Shown here: positions 63,560 to 64,000 of the stretch, piece after piece | Layout of the letters: the number at the start of each line of letters is the position of its first letter | Numbering within the stretch: the first letter of the stretch is position 1 | DNA from: Panulirus ornatus | Taxonomy: Eukaryota; Arthropoda; Malacostraca; Decapoda; Palinuridae | Assembly: GCF_036320965.1 (NCBI RefSeq) | Contig: NC_092264.1 | Location: forward strand, 15,361,775-15,425,774 | Length of the DNA: 64,000 nt | Reading direction: 5' to 3' | The notes under the pieces: model-generated | Seen by the model: the letters and a program-made list of their open reading frames with translations, nothing else | What the model was told of the DNA's origin: nothing | The model's database searches: none | Program-made: the position numbers and the translations under genes

Positions 63560-64000
63560 CGGGTCCACTGTTCTAAGGTCCAGGTGGCTAATTATCCACT
63601 TGAAGCCGAGTGGACGCCACTACCAACTCGCAGACCCCAGGCCTTTACCACCGCGGAAGACCTGTTGCAGACCCCAAGTCTTTACCATCATGGAAGACCA
63701 TCATGTCGGGACCATTCTGCCTGTGTTGTTGCAGACCCCAGGCCTTTTAACCATCATGGAAGACCATCATGTCGGGACCATTCTACCTGTGTTGTTGCAG
63801 ACCCCAGGCCTTTACCATCATGGAAGACCATCATGTCGGGACCATTCTGCCTGTGTTGTTGCAGACCCCAGGCCTTTACCATCATGGAAGACCATCATGT
63901 CGGGACCATTCTGCCTGTGTTGTTGCAGACCCCAGGCCTTTACCATCATGGAAGACCATCATGTCGGGACCATTCTACCTGTGTTGTTGCAGACCCCAAG
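63560..64000. repeat. 64-bp minisatellite, continues beyond the window
   Basis: At least six units of CAGACCCCAGGCCTTTACCA then TCATGGAAGACCATCATGTC and GGGACCATTCTGCCTGTG. The first copies are diverged; the array is cut by the window edge. Confidence 0.96.

Overview
This window is typical of a large, repeat-rich eukaryotic genome, most likely a decapod crustacean (crab, lobster, crayfish or shrimp). The grounds are very dense microsatellites ((TA)n, (CT)n, (CA)n, ATA/TTA runs), long minisatellite arrays every few kilobases, many copies of one RTE-like LINE and its short derivatives, and split exons with GT-AG borders. There are no bacterial operons and no viral genes. The species is inferred from repeat style, not proven. 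Positions of repeats are approximate to a few bases.

The one host gene I can support runs on the minus strand from about 46,550 down to about 6,703 (about 40 kb) in nine exons. It was rebuilt by joining open segments bounded by GT and AG whose phases agree at all eight junctions: 46550-46408, 37542-37353, 35679-35551, 28679-28497, 18849-18681, 15675-15584, 13977-13894, 13584-13471 and 7334 to 6852 or 6703. The product is about 528 residues, or somewhat longer in a second reading frame of the last exon. Its layout resembles the arthropod perilipin (Lsd, lipid-droplet coat) family: a basic, serine-rich N terminus with an R-R-R-S kinase-type site, a PAT-like region, a helical middle, an acidic insert, a second helical region and a hydrophobic stretch followed by a basic, low-complexity tail. 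The exon structure is well supported; the perilipin assignment is a moderate-confidence reading from memory of the family.

Layout. 1-5.4 kb: minisatellites and a foldback repeat. 5.4-6.56 kb: a 31-bp satellite abutting the 3' end of the gene. 6.7-46.6 kb: the gene, whose introns hold arrays of 51, 42, 45 and 23 bp (last intron), foldback repeats, LINE fragments, tRNA-derived SINEs and, in intron 4, two nearly full-length RTE-like LINEs lying tail to tail as an inverted pair of about 2.65 kb per arm (22.85-28.21 kb). 46.6-64 kb: more LINE pieces (47.1, 49.3, 51.2, 55.8, 58.4, 60.8 kb), a 30-bp array, a CCAAT-box cluster near 60.4 kb, a 24-bp array, and a 64-bp array leaving the window.

The most interesting non-genic pattern is the relation between the LINE and the short repeats. 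The short element's body resembles the leader just upstream of the LINE reading frame, and its end carries the same GC-rich hairpin-like tail as the LINE 3' end. The short element therefore looks like a LINE-derived chimera that shares the LINE's retrotransposition signal.
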